64,000 nucleotides of DNA from CAG-390 sp045636385 (GTDB lineage Bacteria; Bacillota; Clostridia; Oscillospirales; CAG-272). The stretch is taken from contig JAZTXK010000078.1 in NCBI GenBank assembly GCA_045636385.1, forward strand, positions 213,508 through 277,507. The letters run 5' to 3'. Both the position numbers and the translations under genes were made by a program. A model generated the notes under the pieces. That model did no database searches and was not told where the DNA came from. It was given only the letters and a program-made list of their open reading frames with translations. This document shows positions 1-7,242 of the stretch, piece after piece (the first letter of the stretch is position 1; every line of letters begins with the position of its first letter).

Positions 1-1238
1 ATTATACAACCTAAAATACGCATTTTAGCCAGATTGTGCTTTAGCGTCAAGGTCAGCGCGAACGGGAACACCATAGTCAGATAAACGGCGAGAATATTGG
101 GGTTATTGAATAAGGATACAGCTCTCGACGATATTCCGCCAAACAGGCTTTCGTCCATCCAGCCCGTTGGAGCGAAGCCGAGGCTATACTGTGCTATACC
201 GATAAAGGCAACTATAACGGAGGGAACAATAAAAGCTCCGGCGCATATTTTGGTCCATCTTCTATACTTCATCAAATTGACGGTAAGCGGGAAGATAAGC
301 ATAAGCGCACAGCAAAGCATCGCGTGCTCAAATGTGTTACTGTCGCTCGGCGCAGCACCTGCAAGAAGAACAGCTACCCAAAAGGCAAAAAACGCAAAAT
401 CCGTGACGCCGAATCTATGAACCCTTTTTCCTCTTATAATTTTGAACGTGTAAGAAACAGCGGTAAACAAGACTATCGCCGCAAGAATGCGGGAAGGTGC
501 AAACGATAAGCCGAGAAACGGTGCGACACCGATAGATATCACAACGCCGCCCTCGGGGTACGCAAGAATCAGCGCAAACAAGATCAGCGCAAGCACGCAG
601 AGCACCATATTAAGCGGAGCGATCAGATATGTCAGCAGTCCGAATAATATACCTAAGATGACTGCTACGCTTTGAGCAGTAGTGATTTTACCGTTCGTCC
701 TCATAGTCTCGGGAGGAACTCCGAAAACCTTCGTCAGAACAAAAAACATTACTTTGCTTTCGGAACAAAGAGTGGAGACGGACTTCTCGGTGAAAATCAA
801 AGGGATCGAAGCAAGCAATACTATAGCACCGCATAAAATATCAACGTAAATATCAACATTAATCAGAAGAATGAAACGCTTGAAAGCGCTGATAATTATG
901 GCGTAGATGCTCCAGGTTATCGTAAATGCCCCAAGTGTTTTTCCGGGGATTCGGAAAAGTCTGCCGGATATCTTATAAAACAATTTAAGAACCAAAGATT
1001 TCTCAAACTGCCTCGAAATAGACTTATTGATATATTCAACAACCGGTCTTATCTTGGATTTCAGACGCTTGAACAGCGTCACCGTAGCGCAAGTATCGAA
1101 ATTATGCTCCGCCTTTTTATTTGAGGTAAAGATTCTGAATAAGACACCCGAAGCGAAATAATCGGCTATTGCATTACACAGTATAAATAGTATTCCAAGA
1201 AAGACGCCGTGCTTTTTTCGTTTCTTCTCATCTTTCAT
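1..1238 (-). CDS. O-antigen ligase-like polytopic membrane protein (3' end cut off by window edge)
   Basis: An open frame runs from an ATG at 1238 (AGGTGAGCTT upstream, a good ribosome binding site) off the left end of the window, giving 412 codons without a stop. The product has many hydrophobic segments and, close to the window edge, a SLFNNPNILAVYL-type stretch typical of Wzy/WaaL (O-antigen ligase, PF04932) proteins, just before the catalytic loop region. The N-terminus is basic (MKDEKKRKKHG) and is followed by a membrane segment and a long cytoplasmic stretch. By family it would polymerise or ligate surface polysaccharide repeat units at the membrane. It lies 34 bp downstream of trmD on the same strand and may be read from the rimM promoter. 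The specific role is uncertain because the C-terminal half is missing. Confidence 0.72.
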   Translation of the reverse strand, partial: MKDEKKRKKHGVFLGILFILCNAIADYFASGVLFRIFTSNKKAEHNFDTCATVTLFKRLKSKIRPVVEYINKSISRQFEKSLVLKLFYKISGRLFRIPGKTLGAFTITWSIYAIIISAFKRFILLINVDIYVDILCGAIVLLASIPLIFTEKSVSTLCSESKVMFFVLTKVFGVPPETMRTNGKITTAQSVAVILGILFGLLTYLIAPLNMVLCVLALILFALILAYPEGGVVISIGVAPFLGLSFAPSRILAAIVLFTAVSYTFKIIRGKRVHRFGVTDFAFFAFWVAVLLAGAAPSDSNTFEHAMLCCALMLIFPLTVNLMKYRRWTKICAGAFIVPSVIVAFIGIAQYSLGFAPTGWMDESLFGGISSRAVSLFNNPNILAVYLTMVFPFALTLTLKHNLAKMRILGCI

Positions 1239-1272
1239 AAGCTCACCTCCATTTCATTACTTCTTTCACTAA

Positions 1273-1968
1273 TTATTTATTGATCTTATCAAGTAAATCA
1301 GGTCTTTTTTCTTTTGTGATCCTGAGCGCCTCTGCGGCACGCCACTCTGCTATTTTTGCGTGATGACCCGAAAGAAGGATATCGGGAACCTTCACGCCGT
1401 GGAACTCGTAGGGTCTGGTGTATTGAGGATATTCAAGAAGTCCCGAAGCGATGCTCTCGTCCTCGTAGCATTCTGAGGAAGCCAAAACTCCGTCGAGAAG
1501 TCTTGAGACACAGTCTACGAGAATACAAGCGGGAAGCTCACCGCCCGTCAGGACGTAATCGCCGACCGAGATCTCCTCGTCGACTATCTCATCAAGCACT
1601 CTCTGGTCAATTCCTTCGTAATGTCCGCAGAGTATGATGAGACGCTCGTAATTCTCTTTCAGCTCCTTCGCGTGAGCCTGAGTAAGCACTCTTCCCTTCG
1701 GCGACATATAGATAACTCGCGTTTTTATTTCGGGAGCCATTGAACGTACCGCGTCGTAGCAATTATATACGGGCGGGGCTGCCATAAGCATTCCCATTCC
1801 GCCGCCGTAGGGAGTATCGTCAACTCTTCTGTTCTTATCTTCGCTCCAATCGCGGATATTATGCGCGTAAACGCTGAGATATCCCGCCTTTTGGGCTCTT
1901 CCGATTATGCTTTCGGACAAAATATTGCTGACGAGTTCGGGAAATAAAGTCAGAACGTCAAAGCGCAT
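1273..1968 (-). CDS. trmD: tRNA (guanine(37)-N1)-methyltransferase TrmD
   Basis: This 231-residue SPOUT methyltransferase is near the usual family length of about 240. It makes m1G37 in tRNAs that read CCN, CUN and CGG codons, using S-adenosylmethionine, and so prevents +1 frameshifting. The trefoil-knot motifs are visible: DDTPYGGGMGM (about 50-60), CGHYEGIDQRV (114-124) and SVGDYVLTGGELPA (134-147). The ATG overlaps the rimM stop by one base (TGATG), which implies translational coupling. The usual partners rpsP and rplS are absent: an O-antigen-ligase-like gene follows instead of rplS. Confidence 0.97.
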   Translation of the reverse strand: MRFDVLTLFPELVSNILSESIIGRAQKAGYLSVYAHNIRDWSEDKNRRVDDTPYGGGMGMLMAAPPVYNCYDAVRSMAPEIKTRVIYMSPKGRVLTQAHAKELKENYERLIILCGHYEGIDQRVLDEIVDEEISVGDYVLTGGELPACILVDCVSRLLDGVLASSECYEDESIASGLLEYPQYTRPYEFHGVKVPDILLSGHHAKIAEWRAAEALRITKEKRPDLLDKINK

Positions 1969-2486
1969 CAGTCAAACATCCCTTCTATGGGTCTGACAAA
2001 GATACCCTTTTCAAGATCGATATTGATAACGAACTCGGGAACGGCGGGGATCATACGGTCGCCGTTTGCGGTCTTGACAGTATAGATATCCGATGCTCCT
2101 GCGTTGAATACGTCAGAAATAGTGCCGTATTCCGTGCCGTTATCCGCATCTATAACGGGCAGACCGACAAGATCGATGATGAAATAGTCGCCGTCCTCGA
2201 GAGGAATGTCGTCGCGCTCGGCGTAAACTACGGTTTCCTTGAGTGTCATTGCAACGTCTACGTCGTTGATTCCCTCAAGAGTGGCAAGAACATGTCTTTT
2301 CATCACGGATGAGGAGAGCACCTCGCGCTTTTCGTAGAAGTCGCCCTTTTTGAAATATACGCAAGGAAGATCCGCGAGTATTTCGGGCGAATCGCACCAG
2401 GATTCTATTTTAACAGCGCCTTTGACACCGTGTGTATTGATGATCTTGCCGCATTCAAGATATTTCTTTTCATTTACGGATTTCAT
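1968..2486 (-). CDS. rimM: 16S rRNA processing / ribosome maturation factor RimM
   Basis: This 172-residue protein matches the RimM family in length and layout. An N-terminal beta-barrel opens with GKIINTHGVKGAVKIESW (about 13-30), and a C-terminal PRC-barrel contains DGDYFIIDLVGLPV. RimM binds S19 in the 30S head and helps mature 16S rRNA. The start ATG at 2486 has AAGAGGT upstream. It is the first gene of the rimM-trmD unit, read from a sigma-A-like promoter at 2532-2560, and faces yajC divergently. Confidence 0.95.
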   Translation of the reverse strand: MKSVNEKKYLECGKIINTHGVKGAVKIESWCDSPEILADLPCVYFKKGDFYEKREVLSSSVMKRHVLATLEGINDVDVAMTLKETVVYAERDDIPLEDGDYFIIDLVGLPVIDADNGTEYGTISDVFNAGASDIYTVKTANGDRMIPAVPEFVINIDLEKGIFVRPIEGMFD

Positions 2487-2531
2487 TAATGATACCTCTT
2501 AATCACAAATAAAGCTAAATTTACATTATAA

Positions 2532-2560
2532 AGTATATCACAAGAATATGATTTTTTCAA
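2532..2560 (-). promoter_or_regulatory. promoter of rimM-trmD
   Basis: On the minus strand TTGAAA (2560-2555) and TATACT (2537-2532) are separated by exactly 17 bases, about 45 bases before the rimM ATG. Confidence 0.75.
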
Positions 2561-2610
2561 GATTTTTTCAGCTTTTTTTGGAATTTGAGATAAAATTTCA
2601 CGATTTGGTA

Positions 2611-2639
2611 TTGAAGAATTCGGTTTTTTGGTGTATAAT
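2611..2639 (+). promoter_or_regulatory. promoter of yajC
   Basis: TTGAAG (2611-2616) and TATAAT (2634-2639) have a 17-base spacer and a TG just before the -10. It diverges from the rimM promoter. Confidence 0.78.
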
Positions 2640-2668
2640 CTACTTAAAATATCAACTTGGAGGTCAAA

Positions 2669-3010
2669 ATGTTTACCTTTTTGAGCAACACCACCGGTGA
2701 CGCCGGTGCTATGGGTACCTGGGGAACCCTCATTATGGTCGTGATCATGATCGCGGTATTTTATTTCTTCGCTATCCGTCCCCAGAAGAAGCAGGAAAAA
2801 GAAACTCAGGCAATGAGAAATGCGCTTTCGATCGGTGACGAGATCGTTACCATCGGCGGTATCGTAGGCATCATCACCAACATCACCGAAGAGACCATCA
2901 CCATCATCTCTTCCCGAGACAGAACCAGAATTCAGCTTCTCAAGTCTTCCGTATCCCGCGTACAGGTAGCAGCTCATCCTTCCGACGAGGAAAAGAAAGA
3001 GGAAAAATAA
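2669..3010 (+). CDS. yajC: preprotein translocase subunit YajC
   Basis: This 113-residue protein has one N-terminal membrane helix (about 17-35), then the family signature YFFAIRPQKKQEKE and a GDEIVTIGGIVG segment. YajC associates with SecDF-SecYEG at the membrane. I chose the ATG at 2669 because GGAGG lies at 2659-2663 with a 5-base gap. A TTG twelve bases upstream in the same frame would sit inside that ribosome binding site. The usual neighbour tgt is elsewhere in this window (25589-26722). Here yajC leads a small operon with two downstream genes. Confidence 0.95.
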   Translation: MFTFLSNTTGDAGAMGTWGTLIMVVIMIAVFYFFAIRPQKKQEKETQAMRNALSIGDEIVTIGGIVGIITNITEETITIISSRDRTRIQLLKSSVSRVQVAAHPSDEEKKEEK

Positions 3011-3079
3011 GGATATATGTGAATATCTGAGCGACGTGCCGAATATTATTTACCGAATTATATTATTCGGAGGTAAATC

Positions 3080-3535
3080 ATGGCACACTCGGATAAACAC
3101 AGGCGCAACGCAAGCGACTCTCATTCAATTTCCGAAACAGCCCCCAAAGCTTCTTTAATTATGCTTTTATCGGGGCTTTTCCTTTTATCTGCATTTGCGT
3201 TTTTCATCCGCAATTCGCCAAGCCCCGCAGAGCTTGCGGTCTATTTTGCGCCCACAGCGTTGCTTATCGGGGTGGTGATCGGAGGATTTTATTGCGGCAC
3301 GCGGCTGAAGGGCGGCGAGAGCTACGCTTCAGCTATTCTCTCCGTCGCGTTAGTCACCGCGATACTACTTGCGGTTAAATTATTCATTCCCGCACCTGAA
3401 TCGCGTTCTGCTCTCATCGTAGGCATTATATTGCATTTGATGTCGGTAGCCGCAGTAACGCTCGGTACGTTTTTGGCAAATACCAAAGGAAGACAAAGAC
3501 GCAGAAAGAAACCAAAAATCAGGAGTAAATCATGA
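3080..3535 (+). CDS. TIGR04086-type four-helix membrane protein
   Basis: This 151-residue protein has four predicted membrane helices (about 24-43, 51-75, 83-103, 110-132) between basic, hydrophilic ends, and a C-terminal run of Arg/Lys. The size, topology and position beside yajC match the TIGR04086 family of Clostridia, commonly encoded near the SCIFF ribosomally made peptide and its radical-SAM maturase. The function is unknown. GGAGG lies seven bases before the ATG. The stop overlaps the next gene (ATGA), so the two are likely translated together. Confidence 0.7.
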   Translation: MAHSDKHRRNASDSHSISETAPKASLIMLLSGLFLLSAFAFFIRNSPSPAELAVYFAPTALLIGVVIGGFYCGTRLKGGESYASAILSVALVTAILLAVKLFIPAPESRSALIVGIILHLMSVAAVTLGTFLANTKGRQRRRKKPKIRSKS

Positions 3536-3900
3536 CTTACACTTTTTACAGTTCCGCTGAAGGAAGATATATTATTTATGACACTGCAAGCGGCGCGGTT
3601 ATTCGCTCGACTGAGATCGAGGCTTACATTTGCGACGCGCTTGATCCCTGCGAGGAAGGCGCACCCATTTTGCCCGAGAAATGTCCCTCGGAGATCCGCT
3701 ACGAGCTTGCTCGCTTTGCTTCAACCGAGGTTGCCGAGGCTTACGGAAGGATCAAGGAATACTATAATTCGGGATTGATCTACGGTATTTCGGAAAAAAC
3801 CGTTATCAGAACGTCGGGTGAGCACTCGGCGAGCGGTGAGCTTTTCTCTGCGGTTCTTGCTAATGCTGATCTTACTAAAGCTGAAGTAGAAGCTATCTAA
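3532..3900 (+). CDS. short protein resembling the N-terminal (RRE-like) part of a SCIFF peptide maturase
   Basis: This 122-residue protein starts at an ATG overlapping the previous stop, with AGGAG upstream. Its N-terminal half (about 10-35: GRYIIYDTASGAVIRSTE, then a helix ending CDAL) and a helix-turn near 60-85 (EVAEAYGRIKEYYNSGLIYG) follow the pattern of the leader-recognition domain that opens SCIFF maturases (TIGR03974 family: about 75 residues, then a radical SAM domain). No CxxxCxxC radical SAM motif or SPASM domain follows. The reading frame ends normally just before a strong terminator. No Cys-rich SCIFF precursor is seen nearby. The family call rests on weak pattern similarity plus gene context, so it is inference. 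The alternative is an unrelated small protein. Confidence 0.5.
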   Translation: MTYTFYSSAEGRYIIYDTASGAVIRSTEIEAYICDALDPCEEGAPILPEKCPSEIRYELARFASTEVAEAYGRIKEYYNSGLIYGISEKTVIRTSGEHSASGELFSAVLANADLTKAEVEAI

Positions 3901-3903
3901 TGC

Positions 3904-3940
3904 AAAAGCATCTGTTCTCATTGAGAAACAGATGCTTTTT
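3904..3940. terminator. bidirectional terminator between the yajC operon and the SpoIIP-like gene
   Basis: AAAAGCATCTGTT pairs with AACAGATGCTTTT, extended by CTCA/TGAG at the loop and followed by a T run on the plus strand. The minus-strand SpoIIP-like gene ends inside the hairpin. Confidence 0.85.
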
Positions 3941-4844
3941 CGTTACATATTTTAATTATTGCTTCGGTCAGCGCGGCGATCGCTTCGCGTGCTTCTTCGT
4001 CCGAAAATCCGCTTCCGCATATTCCTACGTTCAAGGTAAGCACACCGCTGTCCTGCCCGAGTGTTCCCGGAAGAAGTCTGAACGCAGTTTCGGTACCGTA
4101 CATCTGACCGCAAACCGCCTCCGCTATTCGCAGATTTTCCCTCCATCCGTCGTAATCGGTGCCAACCGTGAACGTAATCGGCATTCCGCTGTCGGAATCG
4201 TGGATATCAAGAACGCACAAAACGTCGGGGTATCGCGACAAGAGCTCTGACACGGTTTGCTTCATTTTCATATACGCACCTACCGTTCCGCCCCCGTCGT
4301 GCTCGGTATTACAATGATGGACTTTTATTCCCGCGCTTGAAATTATTTGAGCGATTGCTTGCCCCGCGTCGCTGACAGTTATCGAGTCGGAGACCTTTTC
4401 AGAGTTATGACTGTGCAGTATCAGTATTTTAACTCCCGTCGACGAGCCCATCAACGAGCCTAACGAATAATCTTCGGTCATATCAAGCTTGATATCCGTT
4501 TTGCTTTCATCTATCACGACGGGCGGAATAGATATCTTTTCCTGCGCTTCCGTTTCTTCGCAGGCTTCGGTTGTTTCACACGCCGTTTCAACAGGCTGAA
4601 TTCCGCATTCCGCATCGGGGTTGGTTTCTTCATTCCTTATTAAGCATGCAACGCAAGCAAATATAACCGTAAACAGCAGCGTCATCAAGACGAATCTCAG
4701 AATAAGCGGTGCTGCCCTCCTTCGCAGCGCACGGGGCGGAACGTAATACCTTACGCTCTCTCCCTCAGCTTCATTTGCCTTAAGCTCGGGACGTGCAGAC
4801 ACAGGAATTTCAATATTGTTCAGATCTATTTTATTCTCTTCCAT
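3918..4844 (-). CDS. SpoIIP-like membrane-anchored amidase-family protein
   Basis: This 308-residue protein has a cytoplasmic N-terminus, one membrane helix (about 46-67), an acidic Glu/Thr linker and a C-terminal domain. The domain resembles SpoIIP (PF07454), the stage II sporulation amidase/endopeptidase that degrades septal peptidoglycan during engulfment. The visible matches are ILILHSHNSE near 140 (family IYHTHTSE), a TEHDGG-x-AYMKMKQTV segment, and VLCVLDIHDSDSG near 215 where the family usually has DxHRD. The start ATG follows GGAGGTCGAG. The Arg of the HRD motif is replaced, so activity may differ. It is monocistronic and convergent with the yajC operon. Confidence 0.75.
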   Translation of the reverse strand: MEENKIDLNNIEIPVSARPELKANEAEGESVRYYVPPRALRRRAAPLILRFVLMTLLFTVIFACVACLIRNEETNPDAECGIQPVETACETTEACEETEAQEKISIPPVVIDESKTDIKLDMTEDYSLGSLMGSSTGVKILILHSHNSEKVSDSITVSDAGQAIAQIISSAGIKVHHCNTEHDGGGTVGAYMKMKQTVSELLSRYPDVLCVLDIHDSDSGMPITFTVGTDYDGWRENLRIAEAVCGQMYGTETAFRLLPGTLGQDSGVLTLNVGICGSGFSDEEAREAIAALTEAIIKICNEKASVSQ

Positions 4845-4971
4845 CTCGACCTCCGTTATATTTTATCACACAGAAATATATGCAAGGGGACAAGAAATTA
4901 TTATTACCGAGCAACAACGGAGGCAAATATAAATTATCCGTAAATTTTTTGAACAAAATTCCATTCGGTAC

Positions 4972-5000
4972 TTGATTTTATTTGCTTTTTAGATTATAAT
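4972..5000 (+). promoter_or_regulatory. distal promoter of the peptide-binding lipoprotein gene
   Basis: TTGATT (4972-4977) and TATAAT (4995-5000) have a 17-base spacer, about 200 bases before the gene. Confidence 0.65.
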
Positions 5001-5107
5001 ATTTGTATGCTATCGCTTCGACGATGCGAGGTGTTGTGCAAGTTGTACATTTTCAGCCCGAAAGTTTGTGCAACCCACCAAACATGTTCAATAGTTGCAA
5101 TTCACCA

Positions 5108-5136
5108 TTGAAAAATCGTGAAGAAAGTGATATAAT
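5108..5136 (+). promoter_or_regulatory. proximal promoter of the peptide-binding lipoprotein gene
   Basis: TTGAAA (5108-5113) and TATAAT (5131-5136) have a 17-base spacer, about 65 bases before the ATG. Confidence 0.75.
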
Positions 5137-5203
5137 ATATTGAATTGATTTTATCTCGCGACGCGAAGATTCGATCTCAAACTCAAGGAGGAACCCTACC
5201 ATC

Positions 5204-7069
5204 ATGACAAAGCGTATCACAGCTTTACTTCTCAGCGTAATCTGCTGTCTCGGACTTCTGACCGCATGTTACGATTCCCAGATCGACGGCGAATACGTCA
5301 AAGGCGCAGAGATCACTATGTATCTCTCCGAGCCCGTTTACGATCTCGACCCCGCACTCTGCTACACCAACGATTCCGCACTTCAGATCTGCGGTCTCAT
5401 CTTCGACACTCTTTTCACTATCGACAAGAACGGTAAGGTTGTCAACTCTCTCGTTGAAAGCTACGAGATTATGGAAGACGACAACACCCAGGAATACTAT
5501 ATGATGCTCCACCTCAAGAAGGACAACTGCTGGTCCGACGGCACCGTTGTTTCCGCTGAGGACGTAGTATTTACTATCAAGAGAATTCTCGACGCAAGCT
5601 TCAACAGCGAGGCTGCTTCTATGCTCTTCGATATTAAGAACGCTCGTCAGGCTAAGCTTGGTGACTGCTCTATCGACGACGTTGGCGTATACGCTCACGA
5701 CTCTCTTACCCTTCAGATCAACTTTGAGGGAAAGATCGACTACGATCAGTTCATTCTCAATCTCGCAAGCCCCCTGCTCGCTCCCCTCAAGGAGAACACC
5801 GTTGAAGGCTACGACGACTGGTCCAAGAGACCCGCTACCTCCGTTTACTCCGGTCCCTTTATGGTTCGCCGTGTAAACTACGGTCTTTCTGAGGACGGTT
5901 CCGCTACTCCCGAGACCGCTGAAATGGTTCTTGAGCGTAACCCCTACTTCCGCAGAAATTCCGAAGACAAGCACCTCGACAAGGCTGTATCCCCCTATCG
6001 TCTTATCATCGACTTCTCTCTCACCAAGGAGGAGCAGCTCGATAAGTTCGCTGCAGGCGAGATCTTCTACGTTGGCGACATCGCTCTCAGCGTTCGCGGA
6101 AGCTACGTTGACACCGCTACCGTAACCGATCTTATGTCCACTCACGTTTATTACCTCAACCAGAATGCAGATATCGCAAAAGCTGACGGCACCACCGAAA
6201 AGCTCTTTGCTAACAAGGAAGTAAGACTTGCTCTCTCCGCTGCTATCGACCGTGAAGCAATCGCTCAGACTGTTGTATTTGCTCGTGCAGCATCCGCTCT
6301 CGTTCCCTACGGCGTATTCAACGCAGGCTCCGTTAAGGAAAGCTTCAGAGAGATCGGCGGCAACATCATCGGCACAACCGCTGATATGACCGCGGCTCAG
6401 TCCCACATCTCCGCTTCCGGTATCAATCCTTCCGATTACACCTTCACCATTTCGGTTCGTCCCGAGGATGAAGTACATATGGCTATCGCTACCGCTGTTT
6501 GCGCAGCTTGGTGCCAGCTCGGCTTCAACGTAACTCTTGACGAGGTTGCTCTCGCAAAGAACGACGAGCTTTACGCAGGTGAGCCCGCTCTCTCCTTCTA
6601 CGATGATATTTTCGCAGAGAGATTTGCAGCTAACGATTACGAGGTTATCGCAATCGACTATCAGGCTCCTACCGCTGATGCTTTCTCCATCCTTGCTCCC
6701 TTCGCTCGTTCGCTCTCCGGACAGGGTCAGGATATGGAAGAGGCTGCTAAGACCGGTATCTACGAAGACAAGCCTCACAGAACCGGTTACGACAGCACTG
6801 AATATGAAGCTATTATGGAAGAAGTCTTCGCTATCAAGGACGATCCCGCAGCTCGCGCAGCAAAGCTTCACGAGGCAGAGACTATGCTTCTCGCTGATAT
6901 GCCCGTAATTCCGATCATCTTCAACCAGAACGCATACCTCATCTCCGGTGACCTTTCCAAGGAAGATTCCTCTTACTTCGGATACAGAGTATTCAACAGA
7001 CTCGCTCTCAAGGATTACATCCAGTATCTCGACATTCAGACCGAGGCTGAAACCGAGGCTGCTGAATAA
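5204..7069 (+). CDS. peptide-type ABC transporter solute-binding lipoprotein (SBP family 5)
   Basis: This 621-residue protein begins with a lipoprotein signal peptide ending in LLTAC, with Cys22 as the lipidation site. The rest matches the DppA/OppA type (SBP_bac_5): YDLDPALCYTNDSALQICGL near the start of the mature domain, then DGTVVSAEDVVFTIKR, VRLALSAAIDREAI and a C-terminal ETMLLADMPVIPIIFN. It would capture peptides or similar solutes at the outer face of the membrane for an ABC importer. No permease or ATPase gene lies next to it, so it is an orphan or works with a transporter encoded elsewhere. AAGGAGG precedes the ATG. A strong terminator ends the unit. Confidence 0.88.
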   Translation: MTKRITALLLSVICCLGLLTACYDSQIDGEYVKGAEITMYLSEPVYDLDPALCYTNDSALQICGLIFDTLFTIDKNGKVVNSLVESYEIMEDDNTQEYYMMLHLKKDNCWSDGTVVSAEDVVFTIKRILDASFNSEAASMLFDIKNARQAKLGDCSIDDVGVYAHDSLTLQINFEGKIDYDQFILNLASPLLAPLKENTVEGYDDWSKRPATSVYSGPFMVRRVNYGLSEDGSATPETAEMVLERNPYFRRNSEDKHLDKAVSPYRLIIDFSLTKEEQLDKFAAGEIFYVGDIALSVRGSYVDTATVTDLMSTHVYYLNQNADIAKADGTTEKLFANKEVRLALSAAIDREAIAQTVVFARAASALVPYGVFNAGSVKESFREIGGNIIGTTADMTAAQSHISASGINPSDYTFTISVRPEDEVHMAIATAVCAAWCQLGFNVTLDEVALAKNDELYAGEPALSFYDDIFAERFAANDYEVIAIDYQAPTADAFSILAPFARSLSGQGQDMEEAAKTGIYEDKPHRTGYDSTEYEAIMEEVFAIKDDPAARAAKLHEAETMLLADMPVIPIIFNQNAYLISGDLSKEDSSYFGYRVFNRLALKDYIQYLDIQTEAETEAAE

Positions 7070-7087
7070 TATTTCAATCAATCTTTC

Positions 7088-7120
7088 AACCAAGCCGCGA
7101 TATGCGGCTTGGTTTGTTTA
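7088..7120 (+). terminator. terminator after the peptide-binding lipoprotein gene
   Basis: AACCAAGCCGC pairs with GCGGCTTGGTT around a GATAT loop, followed by TGTTTA. Confidence 0.8.
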
Positions 7121-7177
7121 TTGTGCACAAGTTTATTGAATTCTATTTAAGCAATATGCGAAATTTCAATTCACTTA

Positions 7178-7207
7178 TTGACAAAGTATAGGGAAATATG
7201 ATATAAT
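7178..7207 (+). promoter_or_regulatory. promoter of tandem binding lipoprotein copy 1
   Basis: TTGACA (7178-7183) and TATAAT (7202-7207) have an 18-base spacer. The same spacing is kept in front of copies 2 and 3. Confidence 0.85.
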
Positions 7208-7242
7208 ATATACAACCATATTTTATGAAAGGATGTATTCTT

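Larger units (their letters stand above)
4845..5203 (+). other. 359 bp intergenic region with two tandem promoters
   Basis: No credible coding sequence is visible. The region holds two good plus-strand promoters (4972-5000 and 5108-5136) for the downstream binding-protein gene. The transcript between them contains short inverted segments around 5013-5029 and repeats of TTGTGCAA, but no recognised riboswitch. AAGGAGG at 5185-5191 serves the next gene. Confidence 0.5.

Noticed and set aside
2486..2977. 163-codon minus-strand frame overlapping yajC
   Set aside because: It covers the yajC gene and both divergent promoters. The product is low-complexity Asp/His text mirrored from yajC.
3010..3080. 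Search for a Cys-rich SCIFF precursor gene around yajC
   Set aside because: Neither strand between 2600 and 4850 encodes a short peptide with six clustered Cys, so no precursor can be reported.
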